A program made the position numbers and the translations under genes. Of a stretch of 64,000 bases of DNA, positions 20,726 to 29,662 are shown in pieces. The notes under the pieces are model-generated. The model was not told where the DNA came from and made no database searches. It saw only the letters and a list, made by a program, of their open reading frames with translations. The stretch covers positions 993,501 to 1,057,500 of the forward strand of contig NZ_LBIA02000001.1 in NCBI RefSeq assembly GCF_001006325.2, given 5' to 3'. This DNA comes from Afipia massiliensis. GTDB taxonomy: Bacteria > Pseudomonadota > Alphaproteobacteria > Rhizobiales > Xanthobacteraceae. Numbering within the stretch: position 1 is the stretch's first letter; every line of letters starts with the position of its first letter.

Positions 20726-22279
20726 ATGTCTCATCCTTCGATTCACGCCCAGTCGACACCCGACAAGATCGCCTACCAGATGGCCGGCAACGGCGACGCC
20801 ATCACCTACCGCGATCTCGACCGCCGCTCCAATCAGGGCGCGCATCTGTTCCGTTCGCTCGGCCTGAAGCAGGGCGATCACATCGCGCTGCTGATGGAAA
20901 ACACCATCGCCTTCATGGAGATCTGCTGGGCGGCGCAGCGCAGCGGACTCTATTACACGGCCATCAGCCGCTATCTCACCGCCGACGAGATCGCCTACAT
21001 CGTCAAGGATTGCGGCGCGCAGGTCGTGATCACCTCGCCGAAATGCATCGATTCGATCGCGCCGCTGCTCAGCGACGCACCGGGCGCGCCGCATTTCTTC
21101 ATCACCGGCGCGGCTCAGGGCGGGTTCAAGTCATGGGACGACGCGCTCGCGGCGCAGCCCGCGACGCCCATCGCCGACGAATCCGCCGGCTACGACATGC
21201 TGTATTCATCCGGGACCACCGGGCGACCCAAAGGCATCAAGCGCCCGCTCACCGAACCGTCCATCCTGGTGCCTAATCCGCTGCTCAAACTGCTCTGCTC
21301 GACCATGTGCGGCATGAACGAGACCAGCGTGTATCTGTCGCCCGCGCCGCTCTATCACGCGGCTCCGTTAAGATTCAACATGATGTGCGGCGCGCTCGGC
21401 GGCACCTCGATCGTCATGGAGTCGTTCGACGCCGAGGAATTCTTAGCGCTGGTCGAAAAGCACAAGGTGACACAATCGCAACTGGTGCCCACCATGTTCG
21501 TGCGCATGCTCAAGCTGCCGGACGATGTGCGCACCAAATACGACACTTCGACGCTGAAAGGCGCGGTGCATGCCGCCGCGCCCTGCCCCGCCGACGTCAA
21601 GGCGAAGATGATCGACTGGTGGGGGCCAGTGCTGATCGAGTATTACGCAGGCTCTGAGGGCAACGGCGTCACCGTCTCCACCTCGAAAGACTGGCTCGCA
21701 CATCGCGGCACCGTCGGTCGCGCCGTCGTCGGCGAACTCAAGATTCTCGACGACGATGGACACGAACTGCCAGTCGGCGAAACCGGCACAGTGTATTTCG
21801 CCGGCGGCCCTCAATTCGCTTATCACAACGACACCGACAAGACGCAGCGTGCCTACAACGACCGCGGCTGGTCGACCCTCGGCGATGTCGGTTATCTCGA
21901 CAACGACGGCTTTCTCTATCTCACCGACCGCAAGGCCTACATGATCATTTCCGGCGGGGTGAATATCTACCCGCAGGAAACCGAGGACGTGATGATTTCG
22001 CATCCTGCGGTGGCGGACGTCGCGGTGTTCGGCGTTCCGAACGAGGAAATGGGCGAAGAGGTCAAGGCTGTCGTCCAGCCACACGATATGTCACGCGCCG
22101 GCAAGGAACTTGAAGCCGAACTGATTTTGTTCTGCCGCAAGCATCTGTCGCCGATCAAATGCCCGAAGAGCGTGGATTTCGAAGCCGAACTGCCGCGCAC
22201 GCCCACCGGCAAGTTGGTGAAGCGTCATCTGCGCGACAAGTACTGGGCGAAGGTGAAGAAGACACCCGCGCAGGCGTGA
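20726..22279 (+). CDS. acyl-CoA synthetase (AMP-forming, FadD/CaiC type)
   Basis: A 517-residue adenylate-forming ligase. The ATP motif is LYSSGTTGRPKGIKRP (near residue 158), A5 is EYYAGSEGNGVT, the hinge lies in WSTLGDVGYLDNDGFLYLTDRKAYMIISGGVNIYP and the catalytic Lys in PRTPTGKLVKR near the C-terminus. It is of the FadD3/crotonobetaine-ligase size class, unlike the long feruloyl-CoA-synthase type at 13774. The ATG at 20726 has CAGGGAG five bases upstream. It follows the thiolase in the same direction and probably activates the starting acid or a later intermediate of the same pathway. Confidence 0.9.
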   Translation: MSHPSIHAQSTPDKIAYQMAGNGDAITYRDLDRRSNQGAHLFRSLGLKQGDHIALLMENTIAFMEICWAAQRSGLYYTAISRYLTADEIAYIVKDCGAQVVITSPKCIDSIAPLLSDAPGAPHFFITGAAQGGFKSWDDALAAQPATPIADESAGYDMLYSSGTTGRPKGIKRPLTEPSILVPNPLLKLLCSTMCGMNETSVYLSPAPLYHAAPLRFNMMCGALGGTSIVMESFDAEEFLALVEKHKVTQSQLVPTMFVRMLKLPDDVRTKYDTSTLKGAVHAAAPCPADVKAKMIDWWGPVLIEYYAGSEGNGVTVSTSKDWLAHRGTVGRAVVGELKILDDDGHELPVGETGTVYFAGGPQFAYHNDTDKTQRAYNDRGWSTLGDVGYLDNDGFLYLTDRKAYMIISGGVNIYPQETEDVMISHPAVADVAVFGVPNEEMGEEVKAVVQPHDMSRAGKELEAELILFCRKHLSPIKCPKSVDFEAELPRTPTGKLVKRHLRDKYWAKVKKTPAQA

Positions 22280-22288
22280 ACTCTCACT

Positions 22289-22369
22289 CGTCATTGCGAG
22301 CGAAGCGAAGCAATCCAGAGCTACACAAAAGGACTGGATTGCTTCGTCGCTGCGCTCCTCGCAATGACG
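22289..22369. repeat. palindromic intergenic repeat, family B copy 2
   Basis: Arms CGTCATTGCGAGCGAAG and TTCG...CTCGCAATGACG flank a short centre, between convergent genes. It is a clean full-length copy of the family. Confidence 0.85.
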
Positions 22370-22412
22370 GCAAGAGATTCCCGTCGGAGCAAGCAGGCCC
22401 CATAGACGAGCC

Positions 22413-23135
22413 TCACTCTTCCTTCAGCCACTGCTCCACGAGCATGACATCGGGCGGCTGGAGGTAGCGTGTCGTCCACATGTCGACGGCCCACTCCATC
22501 CGGCTTTGCTTTTCAACAATCACCGCGGTGTTGTGTGGCAGTTGCATCGCCAGGATGTTGCCGCGATAGCGCGGATTGCCGACGGTGTGGTGCTTCAGCA
22601 GGCCCCATTCCTGCAGCACCAGCAGCAGGCTCGACACGTTGCGGGTCGAATCCCAGCAATCGAAATTCTTCGCATCCGCTCCGCTGCGGATATCGGCGCG
22701 GGCGATGCGCGTGGTGGTACCGAGGGTCGGGCCCACCTTGCGGTCGAACCACATCACCGCCTTCTGGATCGCGGCGCGCTCGGCGATCGCGGAGGCCTTG
22801 CCCGCCACGATGATCTGGACCAGCGCCTTGCGGTCTGCCGCGGTGAAATCAAGCTCGATGCGGCGACGGCACACAAAGCCGTAGCAGACCGTCATGGTCT
22901 GCGCCGTAGGCGGACTGGTCGACACCGATGTGTAGAGTTCGCTCTGCTGCGGCGTAAGCTGCATGGCGGATGCGGGCTGCGCCGCAAGCGCAACTCCGAA
23001 CGCAACCGCCGCTGTTGCAACGCTGCGGAACCTGAAAGGGAGATGGAACAACGCGCGATCCTGAAAAGCCAGCTTCGCAGAACTATGGCGGATTTCGCGC
23101 ACGATCAACAGCCCGCCAAGCTGGCCGCTCAACAT
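22413..23135 (-). CDS. conserved-looking exported protein of unknown function
   Basis: I do not recognise a domain. A hydrophobic segment ending AAQPASA (about residues 36-57) looks like a secretion signal, so the true start may lie downstream of the ATG used here (no clear ribosome site precedes it). The mature part has four Cys-containing motifs including TVCYGFVCRRR and NFDCWDSTRNVSSLL. The His/Asn-rich segment LLKHHTVGNPRYRG is also notable, and the protein ends in an acidic tail. A periplasmic role is likely; nothing else is supported. It is convergent with the acyl-CoA synthetase gene. Confidence 0.65.
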   Translation of the reverse strand: MLSGQLGGLLIVREIRHSSAKLAFQDRALFHLPFRFRSVATAAVAFGVALAAQPASAMQLTPQQSELYTSVSTSPPTAQTMTVCYGFVCRRRIELDFTAADRKALVQIIVAGKASAIAERAAIQKAVMWFDRKVGPTLGTTTRIARADIRSGADAKNFDCWDSTRNVSSLLLVLQEWGLLKHHTVGNPRYRGNILAMQLPHNTAVIVEKQSRMEWAVDMWTTRYLQPPDVMLVEQWLKEE

Positions 23136-23151
23136 TCATGTGAACAGCCGA

Positions 23152-23613
23152 TCACACCGGCAACGGCGCGTCGCGCTTGACTTCCTCCATGACGGCATAG
23201 GTTCGCGTCTCACGCACACCCGGTAGGGCCAGCAATGTCTCGCCGAGGAACCGGCGATACGCCGTCATGTCGGCGACACGCGCCTTGACGAGATAATCGA
23301 AACCGCCGGCCACCATGTGACATTCCAGCACTTCCGGCGCGAGCCTCACCGCTTCGGCAAAACGCTCAAAGACGTCCGCTGTGGTCTTGTCGAGCAGCAC
23401 CTCCACGAACACCAGAAGGCCCAAACCCAGCCGGTGCGGATTGAGCCGTGCGCCGTAGCCCTCGATGAAACCGTCGCGCTGCAGCCGTTTCAGGCGCTCG
23501 CCGATGGATGTCGGCGACAGGCCGATGCGCTCCGCCAGTTCGACATTGGCGATCCGGCCGTCGGCCTGAAGAATATCGAGTATTTTCCGGTCAATTTTGT
23601 CTATTTCGCTCAT
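23152..23613 (-). CDS. putR: Lrp/AsnC-family regulator of proline catabolism
   Basis: A 153-residue Lrp/AsnC protein with the N-terminal HTH (IDRKILDILQADGRIANVELAERIGLSPTSIGERLKRLQ) and a C-terminal RAM/AsnC ligand domain (VLLDKTTADVFERFAEAV, ECHMVAGGFDYLVKARV). The start at 23613 (MSEIDKIDRKI) fits the family; longer in-frame forms reach into the putA promoter. It is divergent from putA. In Rhizobiales and Rhodobacter this arrangement encodes PutR, the proline-responsive activator of putA. That replaces the DNA-binding domain absent from the short PutA here. Confidence 0.88.
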   Translation of the reverse strand: MSEIDKIDRKILDILQADGRIANVELAERIGLSPTSIGERLKRLQRDGFIEGYGARLNPHRLGLGLLVFVEVLLDKTTADVFERFAEAVRLAPEVLECHMVAGGFDYLVKARVADMTAYRRFLGETLLALPGVRETRTYAVMEEVKRDAPLPV

Positions 23614-23618
23614 TTTTC

Positions 23619-23647
23619 CATAATTCTTCACTTTATACCGAATTATG
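23619..23647. promoter_or_regulatory. candidate PutR operator
   Basis: A perfect 8-bp inverted repeat, CATAATTC (23619-23626) and GAATTATG (23640-23647), with a 13-base AT-rich centre, lies between the divergent putR and putA genes. Its size and symmetry fit Lrp/AsnC-family binding. The function is inferred from position. Confidence 0.5.
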
Positions 23648-23724
23648 TAAGGCAAAATCGCGAATTTGTCTATCGATCCACGGCAGGCATCGGATGTAGA
23701 ATTTGGCAACCCCAAGAGGACGCC

Positions 23725-26700
23725 ATGCTCGACCGCTCCGCCCCCGGCCAACCCTTCTCAGCGCCCTTTGCGGCCGATGACAGTGAGATCGCCGCGCGCC
23801 TGCTGGCGATGCGTTCGCTGTCCGCCGAACAGAATGCCCGTATCGACACCATGGCGACGCGGCTGATCGAGGCGGTGCGTGGCCACGATGGCGGCTTCGG
23901 CGGCGTCGAGGACATGTTGCGCGAGTTCGCGCTCTCGACCAAGGAAGGCCTCGCCCTGATGGTGATGGCCGAAGCGCTGCTGCGCGTGCCCGACGCAGCT
24001 ACGGCGGATCGCTTCATCGAGGACAAACTCGGCCAGGGCGATTTCGCGCATCACAAGACGCGATCCCATGCGCTGCTGGTCAATGCCTCGGCGTGGGCGC
24101 TCGGCCTCTCCGCGCGCGTGATCCAGCCGGGCGAAACCCCGCAGGGCACCATCGGCCTGATCGCCAAGCGGATCGGACTTCCCGCTGTGCGCGCCGCGAC
24201 CCGGCAGGCGATGCGCCTGATGGGCAACCATTTCGTGCTCGGCGAAACCATCGAAGCGGCGCTCGCGCGTGCAGCGAATGACGACCGCCCGCATCATCAC
24301 CATCGCTATTCGTTCGACATGCTCGGCGAGGGCGCACGCAGCGCCGCTGATGCCGCGCGCTATTTTGAGTCCTATGCCGCGGCGATCGAGGCCATTGGTG
24401 CTGCCGCGGGCGACAAGGCGCTGCCGGACCGGCCGGGAATCTCCGTCAAACTGTCCGCACTACATCCGCGCTACGAACCATTGAGCCGGTCGCGGGTGAT
24501 GACCGAACTCGTGCCGTTGACGCTCGATCTGGCCCGTCGCGCCAAAGCACATGACATGAACTTCACCATTGACGCCGAGGAAGCGGATCGCCTCGAACTG
24601 TCGCTCGACGTCATCGATGCGGTGTTCGCCGACCCCTCACTGGATGGCTGGGACGGATTCGGGCTCGCGGTACAGGCCTATCAAAAGCGCGCCGAGGCCG
24701 TGATCGACCACGTCCACGCCCTCGCGGAGCACGCCAACCGCCGCATCACCGTGCGCCTGGTGAAAGGCGCCTATTGGGACACCGAAATCAAGCGCGCGCA
24801 GGAGCGCGGGCTTGACGGCTATCCGGTCTTCACCCGCAAGGCGATGACGGACCTCAATTACATCGCCTGCGCGCGAAAGCTGCTCGCATTGCGCCCGCGC
24901 ATTTTCCCGCAATTCGCCACCCACAACGCGCTGTCGGTGGCGACCATCGCCGAGCTGGCAGGCGGCGATGACGGCTTCGAATTTCAGCGCCTGCATGGCA
25001 TGGGCGACGCGCTTTACGCGCAGCTTCATGCGGACCGACCGGGACTCGCCTGCCGCACCTACGCGCCGGTCGGCAGTCACCGCGATCTGCTCGCCTATCT
25101 GGTCCGGCGGCTTTTGGAGAACGGCGCCAACTCGTCCTTTGTTGCTTTGGCCGCGGACGACAGTGTCCCCGTCGCTACGCTGCTGGAACGCCCGGAGCAA
25201 ATGATCCGGGCACCGGATCAGGCCCGCAATTCCCGCCTGCCGCTGCCCGGCGAGCTGTACCTGCCACGCATCAATTCACGCGGCATCGAATTCGGAGATC
25301 GCATGGCGCTGGACAGCCTGCTCCAAGCCGTTGGCAGCGAGGTCTTGCCAACTGCCGCAGTGACCAACGCGACCGAAAAAGACGCTGCGATTGCCGTCGC
25401 CTTGGCCCGCACCGGTTTTACGTTCTGGAGCCGGACGTCCGCAGACACCCGCGCCACGGCGCTGGAGCGCGCAGCGGAGCTGCTGGAACAGCGGATGCCG
25501 CGCTTCATCGCGTTGCTACAAACCGAAGGCGGCAAGACCATCGACGATGCCGTGTCGGAAGTCCGCGAGGCGGTCGACTTCTGCCGTTACTACGCCATCG
25601 AAGGCCGCAAGCAGTTCGGCGATGGTCTCTCTCTCCCCGGCCCGACCGGCGAGAGCAACACGCTGCGATTACGCGGGCGCGGCGTGATGGTGGCGATCTC
25701 GCCGTGGAATTTTCCGCTGGCGATTTTCGTTGGTCAGGTGGCTGCGTGCCTGATGGCCGGGAACGCCGTAGTTGCCAAGCCCGCCGAACAAACCCCGCGC
25801 ATCGCTGCGGAGGCCGTGGCGCTGCTGCATGAAGCAGGTATTCCGGACACGGCGCTTCATCTCGTGCAGGGCGACGGCAAGATCGGCGCAGCTTTGGTGG
25901 CAGACGAACATATCGCCGGCGTGGTATTCACCGGCTCCACCGACGTCGCACGATCTATCAACCGTACCCTCGCCGCAAAGGACGGCCCGATCGTGCCGCT
26001 GATCGCCGAGACCGGCGGCATCAACGCCATGATCGTCGATGCGACGGCGCTGCCCGAGCAGGTCGCCGACGATGTGGTGACATCGGCCTTCAGGTCGGCC
26101 GGACAACGCTGCTCGGCGTTGCGGCTGCTGTTCGTGCAGGACGATGTCGCGGACCGCATGATCGAAATGATCGCAGGCGCGGCGCGCGAACTGACCGTCG
26201 GCGAGCCGCGCGATCCGGCGACGCAGGTCGGCCCCGTGATCGACGCCGAGGCGAAAGCGCGACTCGACGCGCATATCGCTCGGATGAAAAGCACGGCGCG
26301 CGTGCATTTCGCCGGAGAAGCGCCCGCATCAGGTAACTTCGTCGCGCCGCATATCTTCGAGTTGCAGAGCGCGGATGAACTGACCGAGGAAGTGTTCGGC
26401 CCGATCCTGCATGTGGTGCGCTACAAGGCTGCGGATTTCGCGCACGTGCTGCAATCCATCGCGTCAAGCGGCTACGGCCTGACGCTCGGCGTGCATTCGC
26501 GGATCGACGACACCGTGGAAACCGTGGTGGAGCGGCTGGCGGTGGGCAATGTCTACGTCAACCGCAACATGATTGGCGCGGTGGTCGGCGTGCAGCCGTT
26601 CGGCGGGCACGGACTGTCAGGCACCGGACCTAAGGCGGGCGGCCCGCATTATCTGCCCCGCCTCGCCACCGAGCAGACGGTGACCATCAACACCGCGGCC

Positions 26701-26736
26701 GCAGGCGGCAATGTCGGATTGATGACGAAGGAGTAA
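23725..26736 (+). CDS. putA: bifunctional proline dehydrogenase / P5C dehydrogenase
   Basis: A 1003-residue PutA that oxidises proline to glutamate in two steps with channelling of the intermediate. The FAD-dependent PRODH barrel spans about residues 130-440 (ISVKLSALHPRYEP, FTIDAEEADRLELSLD, RLVKGAYWDTEIK, FATHNA). The aldehyde dehydrogenase half has ISPWNFPLAIF, VVFTGSTDVARSIN and catalytic Cys796 in AGQRCSALR. There is no N-terminal ribbon-helix-helix, so this is the short Bradyrhizobium-type enzyme, regulated in trans by PutR. ATG 23725 follows AAGAGGA; longer in-frame forms overlap putR. The product is a peripheral membrane enzyme that delivers electrons to quinone. Confidence 0.96.
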   Translation: MLDRSAPGQPFSAPFAADDSEIAARLLAMRSLSAEQNARIDTMATRLIEAVRGHDGGFGGVEDMLREFALSTKEGLALMVMAEALLRVPDAATADRFIEDKLGQGDFAHHKTRSHALLVNASAWALGLSARVIQPGETPQGTIGLIAKRIGLPAVRAATRQAMRLMGNHFVLGETIEAALARAANDDRPHHHHRYSFDMLGEGARSAADAARYFESYAAAIEAIGAAAGDKALPDRPGISVKLSALHPRYEPLSRSRVMTELVPLTLDLARRAKAHDMNFTIDAEEADRLELSLDVIDAVFADPSLDGWDGFGLAVQAYQKRAEAVIDHVHALAEHANRRITVRLVKGAYWDTEIKRAQERGLDGYPVFTRKAMTDLNYIACARKLLALRPRIFPQFATHNALSVATIAELAGGDDGFEFQRLHGMGDALYAQLHADRPGLACRTYAPVGSHRDLLAYLVRRLLENGANSSFVALAADDSVPVATLLERPEQMIRAPDQARNSRLPLPGELYLPRINSRGIEFGDRMALDSLLQAVGSEVLPTAAVTNATEKDAAIAVALARTGFTFWSRTSADTRATALERAAELLEQRMPRFIALLQTEGGKTIDDAVSEVREAVDFCRYYAIEGRKQFGDGLSLPGPTGESNTLRLRGRGVMVAISPWNFPLAIFVGQVAACLMAGNAVVAKPAEQTPRIAAEAVALLHEAGIPDTALHLVQGDGKIGAALVADEHIAGVVFTGSTDVARSINRTLAAKDGPIVPLIAETGGINAMIVDATALPEQVADDVVTSAFRSAGQRCSALRLLFVQDDVADRMIEMIAGAARELTVGEPRDPATQVGPVIDAEAKARLDAHIARMKSTARVHFAGEAPASGNFVAPHIFELQSADELTEEVFGPILHVVRYKAADFAHVLQSIASSGYGLTLGVHSRIDDTVETVVERLAVGNVYVNRNMIGAVVGVQPFGGHGLSGTGPKAGGPHYLPRLATEQTVTINTAAAGGNVGLMTKE

Positions 26737-26761
26737 GAATAAAGCTCGCGAGTCTCTCGTT

Positions 26762-26852
26762 CGTCATGCCCGGCCCTGTGCCGGGCATCCACGTCTTCTT
26801 CCTTCTGACAGCAACAAAGACGTAGATGGCCGGGACAAGCCCGGCCATGACG
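26762..26852. repeat. palindromic intergenic repeat, family A copy 3
   Basis: CGTCATGCCCGGCC...GCATCCACGTC and GACGTAGATGGCCGGG...CATGACG form facing arms directly after putA, between convergent gene ends. Confidence 0.85.
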
Positions 26853-26887
26853 ATCAGGGGTTAAAGCGCTCGTTCACAACAATTCCC

Positions 26888-27385
26888 CTACATCACCACC
26901 GGCTTGTCCGGCAGTTCATTGCGCGGCGCGCCGCTGGCCGGAAAATGTTTCGCGAGCAGCCTGGTGACGGCAGCAACACCCGTCAGCACCCCGCCCTCAA
27001 AATTTCCGGCACGGAATTCCGTTTCCATCAGGCGGCAGATGGCCTCCCACTCCGCCTGCTGGACCTTCTCGTTGATGCCCCGGTCGGCGACGATCTCGAC
27101 ATCGCGGTCGGCGAGCAGCAGATAGATCAGAACGCCGTTGCTGTTCTCGGTGTCCCACACCCGCAGATTCGCGAACACATCGATGGAGCGCGCACGCGCC
27201 GACTGGTCCTTGAACAGCGGCACACCGTCGAGTGCGCCTTCCACTGCGAAGCGGATCTGGCCGGTATGAAGCGCCTCGCTGGCCTTGATGGCTTTCTCGA
27301 TGTTGGTGAGTGCCTGGCGCGGAAATGCGCGCCGGACCCGCCAACGGTTGAGAAGAAGATGCCTGCCGATGCGCTTGATACCCAT
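26888..27385 (-). CDS. TPM-domain protein (second of the lemA cluster)
   Basis: A 165-residue protein with one TPM domain (formerly DUF477). After a basic amphipathic N-terminus (MGIKRIGRHLLLNRWRVRRAF) it has TGQIRFAVEGAL, RVWDTENSNGVLIYLLLADRDVEIVADRGI and FRAGNFEGGVLTGVAAV. This is the canonical TPM phosphatase-like or assembly-factor fold, but with no signal peptide or Gly-rich tail. Start ATG 27385 is preferred to a TTG at 27406 that would overlap the upstream gene. It is the third member of a lemA-TPM-TPM cluster linked to the cell envelope; the exact role is not established. Confidence 0.82.
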   Translation of the reverse strand: MGIKRIGRHLLLNRWRVRRAFPRQALTNIEKAIKASEALHTGQIRFAVEGALDGVPLFKDQSARARSIDVFANLRVWDTENSNGVLIYLLLADRDVEIVADRGINEKVQQAEWEAICRLMETEFRAGNFEGGVLTGVAAVTRLLAKHFPASGAPRNELPDKPVVM

Positions 27386-27399
27386 TGTTGTGCTCTCGG

Positions 27400-27969
27400 C
27401 TACCAACTGCCCGATGCGCCGCCGCCGCCGAAGCTGCCGCCGCCTCCGCTGAACCCGCCGCCCGAACTGCTCGATCCGCCCGAGCTAAATCCGCCGCCGT
27501 AACCGCCGCGGCCACCGCCGCCGGATGATACGATACTGTCACCAATCATCGTAACAACGAAGGCGATCAATCCGCCGATAGCGGCGATCGACAAGGCACC
27601 CAGGAAGAACCAGATAAAGAACGCGACCCCGCCGCCGGCGACAAGCGACCCGAGCAAACGCCCAAAGATCGCCCTGAAAATGCCGCCGCCAACCAGCACG
27701 ACGATCAGGAGAAATGGAAAGTACTCGCCGATCAAGCCGAGATCGGGCAGTTCGCCCTCGGGCTTTGGCGCGGGCAGCGGCTCGCCGTCGATCACCTTGA
27801 GGATGCGATCCGCGCCGTCCGAAATGCCGCCGGCGAAATCGCCGCTCCTGAATTTCGGCGTGATGATCTCGTCAATGATCCGTTTCGAGGTGGCGTCGTT
27901 CAGCGCGCCTTCGAGGCCATAGCCGACTTCGATGCGCAGCTTGCGGTCGTTCTTGGCGATCAGCAGCAA
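27400..27969 (-). pseudogene. TPM-domain membrane protein, N-terminal half deleted
   Basis: The frame encodes the second half of a TPM domain (LLLIAKNDRKLRIEVGYGLEGALNDA), two membrane segments and a long Gly/Ser-rich tail (GGGRGGYGGG and similar). Intact YgcG-like relatives have a signal peptide and about 80-100 TPM residues before the LLLIAKND motif. Here the frame opens inside the 3' end of lemA with only a TTG as possible start and no ribosome site, so the signal peptide and half of the domain are missing. I read this as a deletion that joined the end of lemA to the middle of this gene. A short product by coupling to lemA cannot be excluded. Confidence 0.75.
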
Positions 27970-28592
27970 CGCGGCGCTGGCGCGGCTGGAGCGGCGGGCG
28001 GCGGCGCGTTGAAATCGACCTTTGGCGCGGTAGAAATCGACTTCTCGTTTTCCACGGTGAAGTTGGCCTTTTCCTTGTAGCCGAACACCATCGCCGTCAA
28101 GTTGTTCGGGAAGGTCCGGATGCCGACGTTATAATCCTGCACCGCCTTGATGTAGCGGTTGCGCGCCACCGCGATTCGGTTCTCGGTGCCCTCAAGCTGC
28201 GCCACCAGATCGCGGAACAGCTGATCGGATTTCAGCTGCGGATAGTTTTCCGTCACCACCAGCAGGCGGGAAAGCGCGCTGGTCAGTTCGCTTTGGGCCG
28301 CCTGGAATTTCTGCAGCGCCGCCGGATCGTTCAGCACTTCGGGCGTCACCTGCACGCTGCCGACCTTGGCGCGCGCATTGGTCACGCCGAGCAGCACGTC
28401 CTTTTCCTGCTGCGCGAAGCCTTTGACGGAGTTGACGAGGTTCGGCACCAGATCGGCGCGGCGCTGATACTGGTTGACGACTTCGGACCAGCCCGACTTC
28501 ACCGATTCATCATTCTGCTGGATCGCATTGTATCCGCAATTGGTGAGGCTCAGCGACGCGAGCGCTGCGAGGACCGTCAAAATCTTGCGCAT
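27960..28592 (-). CDS. lemA: LemA family lipoprotein
   Basis: A 210-residue LemA-type protein: a lipoprotein signal with lipobox LTNC (Cys19), a short linker, then a long helical domain with the family signature SGWSEVVNQYQRRADLVPNLVNSVKGFAQQEKDVL and RNRYIKAVQDYNVGIRTFPNN. The last residues (PAAPAAPAPRCC) run into the frame of the truncated TPM gene, and the stop lies inside its LLLI codons. The real C-terminus has therefore probably been altered by a few residues. LemA proteins sit in the envelope and cluster with TPM proteins. Confidence 0.88.
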   Translation of the reverse strand: MRKILTVLAALASLSLTNCGYNAIQQNDESVKSGWSEVVNQYQRRADLVPNLVNSVKGFAQQEKDVLLGVTNARAKVGSVQVTPEVLNDPAALQKFQAAQSELTSALSRLLVVTENYPQLKSDQLFRDLVAQLEGTENRIAVARNRYIKAVQDYNVGIRTFPNNLTAMVFGYKEKANFTVENEKSISTAPKVDFNAPPPAAPAAPAPRCC

Positions 28593-28797
28593 GAATGATC
28601 TCCATTAAAACGCCGGGCGCCGGCAAATGAACGAACAGGCGGGTGACCTTACGATGGTCCTGTGACGACGAGCATACACACTCACACACTTCAGGTGAAC
28701 CTTGCGGAACATGACAGGGTTGCGCAAGGTTTCGCTGGCAACAGACCTTGCTTGCGTTCAAAGTTCTGTTTCGAAACCAACCATCGGAGCAGCGACC

Positions 28798-29655
28798 ATG
28801 ACCGCCATCGCCACGACCGGCTCCGAAACCGTGATCGACACCGGCACCGAGGAACTGCTTTGCGTGGTGCGCGAGCGCGTCGCGGTCATCACGCTCAATC
28901 GTCCGCATGCGCGCAACTCGCTCTCTGACAATCTGACCCCGGCGCTGCGCCGCATGATCAAGCTCTGCGGCGAGGACCCGAATGTCGGCGCACTGCTCAT
29001 CACAGGTGCGGGCGAGGCCTTCTGCGCCGGCGGCGACGTCAAGGGCATGGGCGGCAAGAGCGGCAGCAGCAACGCACCCGAACTGACCTTCGACGAAAAG
29101 GTTGCGCGGCTGCAGGAACGTCAGCGCACGCTGACCGGCGCGCTGGTCAATGTCCGCAAGCCCACCATCGCGGCGCTGCCCGGCCCCGCCGCCGGCGCCG
29201 GACTATCGCTGGCGCTGGCCTGCGACCTGCGCATCGCCGCAGAGTCAGCCTTCGTCACCACGGCCTATGTGAAGATCGGCCTCAGCGGCGATTACGGCAT
29301 GTCGTGGCTGCTGACACGCCTCGTCGGCACGTCGCGCGCGCGGGAGCTGATGTTCTTCGGCGAGAAGATCGACGCCAGGCGGTGCGAGGTTCTGGGCATC
29401 GTCAATCGCGTGGTGCCCGACGACAAGCTGCGTGAAAAAGCCTTCGCCATGGCGAAGCAGCTCGCCGAAGGCCCTGCGACCGCGTTGCGCTTTCTGAAGG
29501 ACAATCTCGACGAAGCGCTGATGAACGATTTTCTCACCTCGCTCGATCATGAGGCCGAGCGCATGGTGCGATCCGCTGGCACCGCGGATCACAAGGAGGC
29601 CGTGAAGGCCTTCGTCGAAAAGCGCAAGCCGGTGTTCAAGAACGCCAGCAACTAG
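28798..29655 (+). CDS. enoyl-CoA hydratase/isomerase family protein
   Basis: A 285-residue crotonase-fold protein. After a 20-residue lead it has VAVITLNRPHARNSLSDNL, oxyanion motifs AFCAGGDVKGMGG and ALPGPAAGAGLSLALACDLRIA, and ends FVEKRKPVFKN. The SAFVTTAYVKIGLSGDYGMSWLLTRLVG segment has Asp where hydratases have the second catalytic Glu, a substitution seen in many isomerase or paralog members. ATG 28798 has GGAGCAG upstream. It stands alone between the lemA cluster and the convergent ABC exporter, so the pathway is not indicated. Confidence 0.88.
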   Translation: MTAIATTGSETVIDTGTEELLCVVRERVAVITLNRPHARNSLSDNLTPALRRMIKLCGEDPNVGALLITGAGEAFCAGGDVKGMGGKSGSSNAPELTFDEKVARLQERQRTLTGALVNVRKPTIAALPGPAAGAGLSLALACDLRIAAESAFVTTAYVKIGLSGDYGMSWLLTRLVGTSRARELMFFGEKIDARRCEVLGIVNRVVPDDKLREKAFAMAKQLAEGPATALRFLKDNLDEALMNDFLTSLDHEAERMVRSAGTADHKEAVKAFVEKRKPVFKNASN

Positions 29656-29662
29656 CGTCCAG

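Noticed and set aside
23317-23724. N-terminal extension of PutA
   Set aside because: It would overlap putR antisense; the ATG at 23725 with AAGAGGA gives the known N-terminus.
27400-28000. The truncated TPM frame as a normal gene starting at TTG 27969
   Set aside because: No ribosome site, no signal peptide, and half of the domain is missing although the fold needs it; treated as a broken gene.
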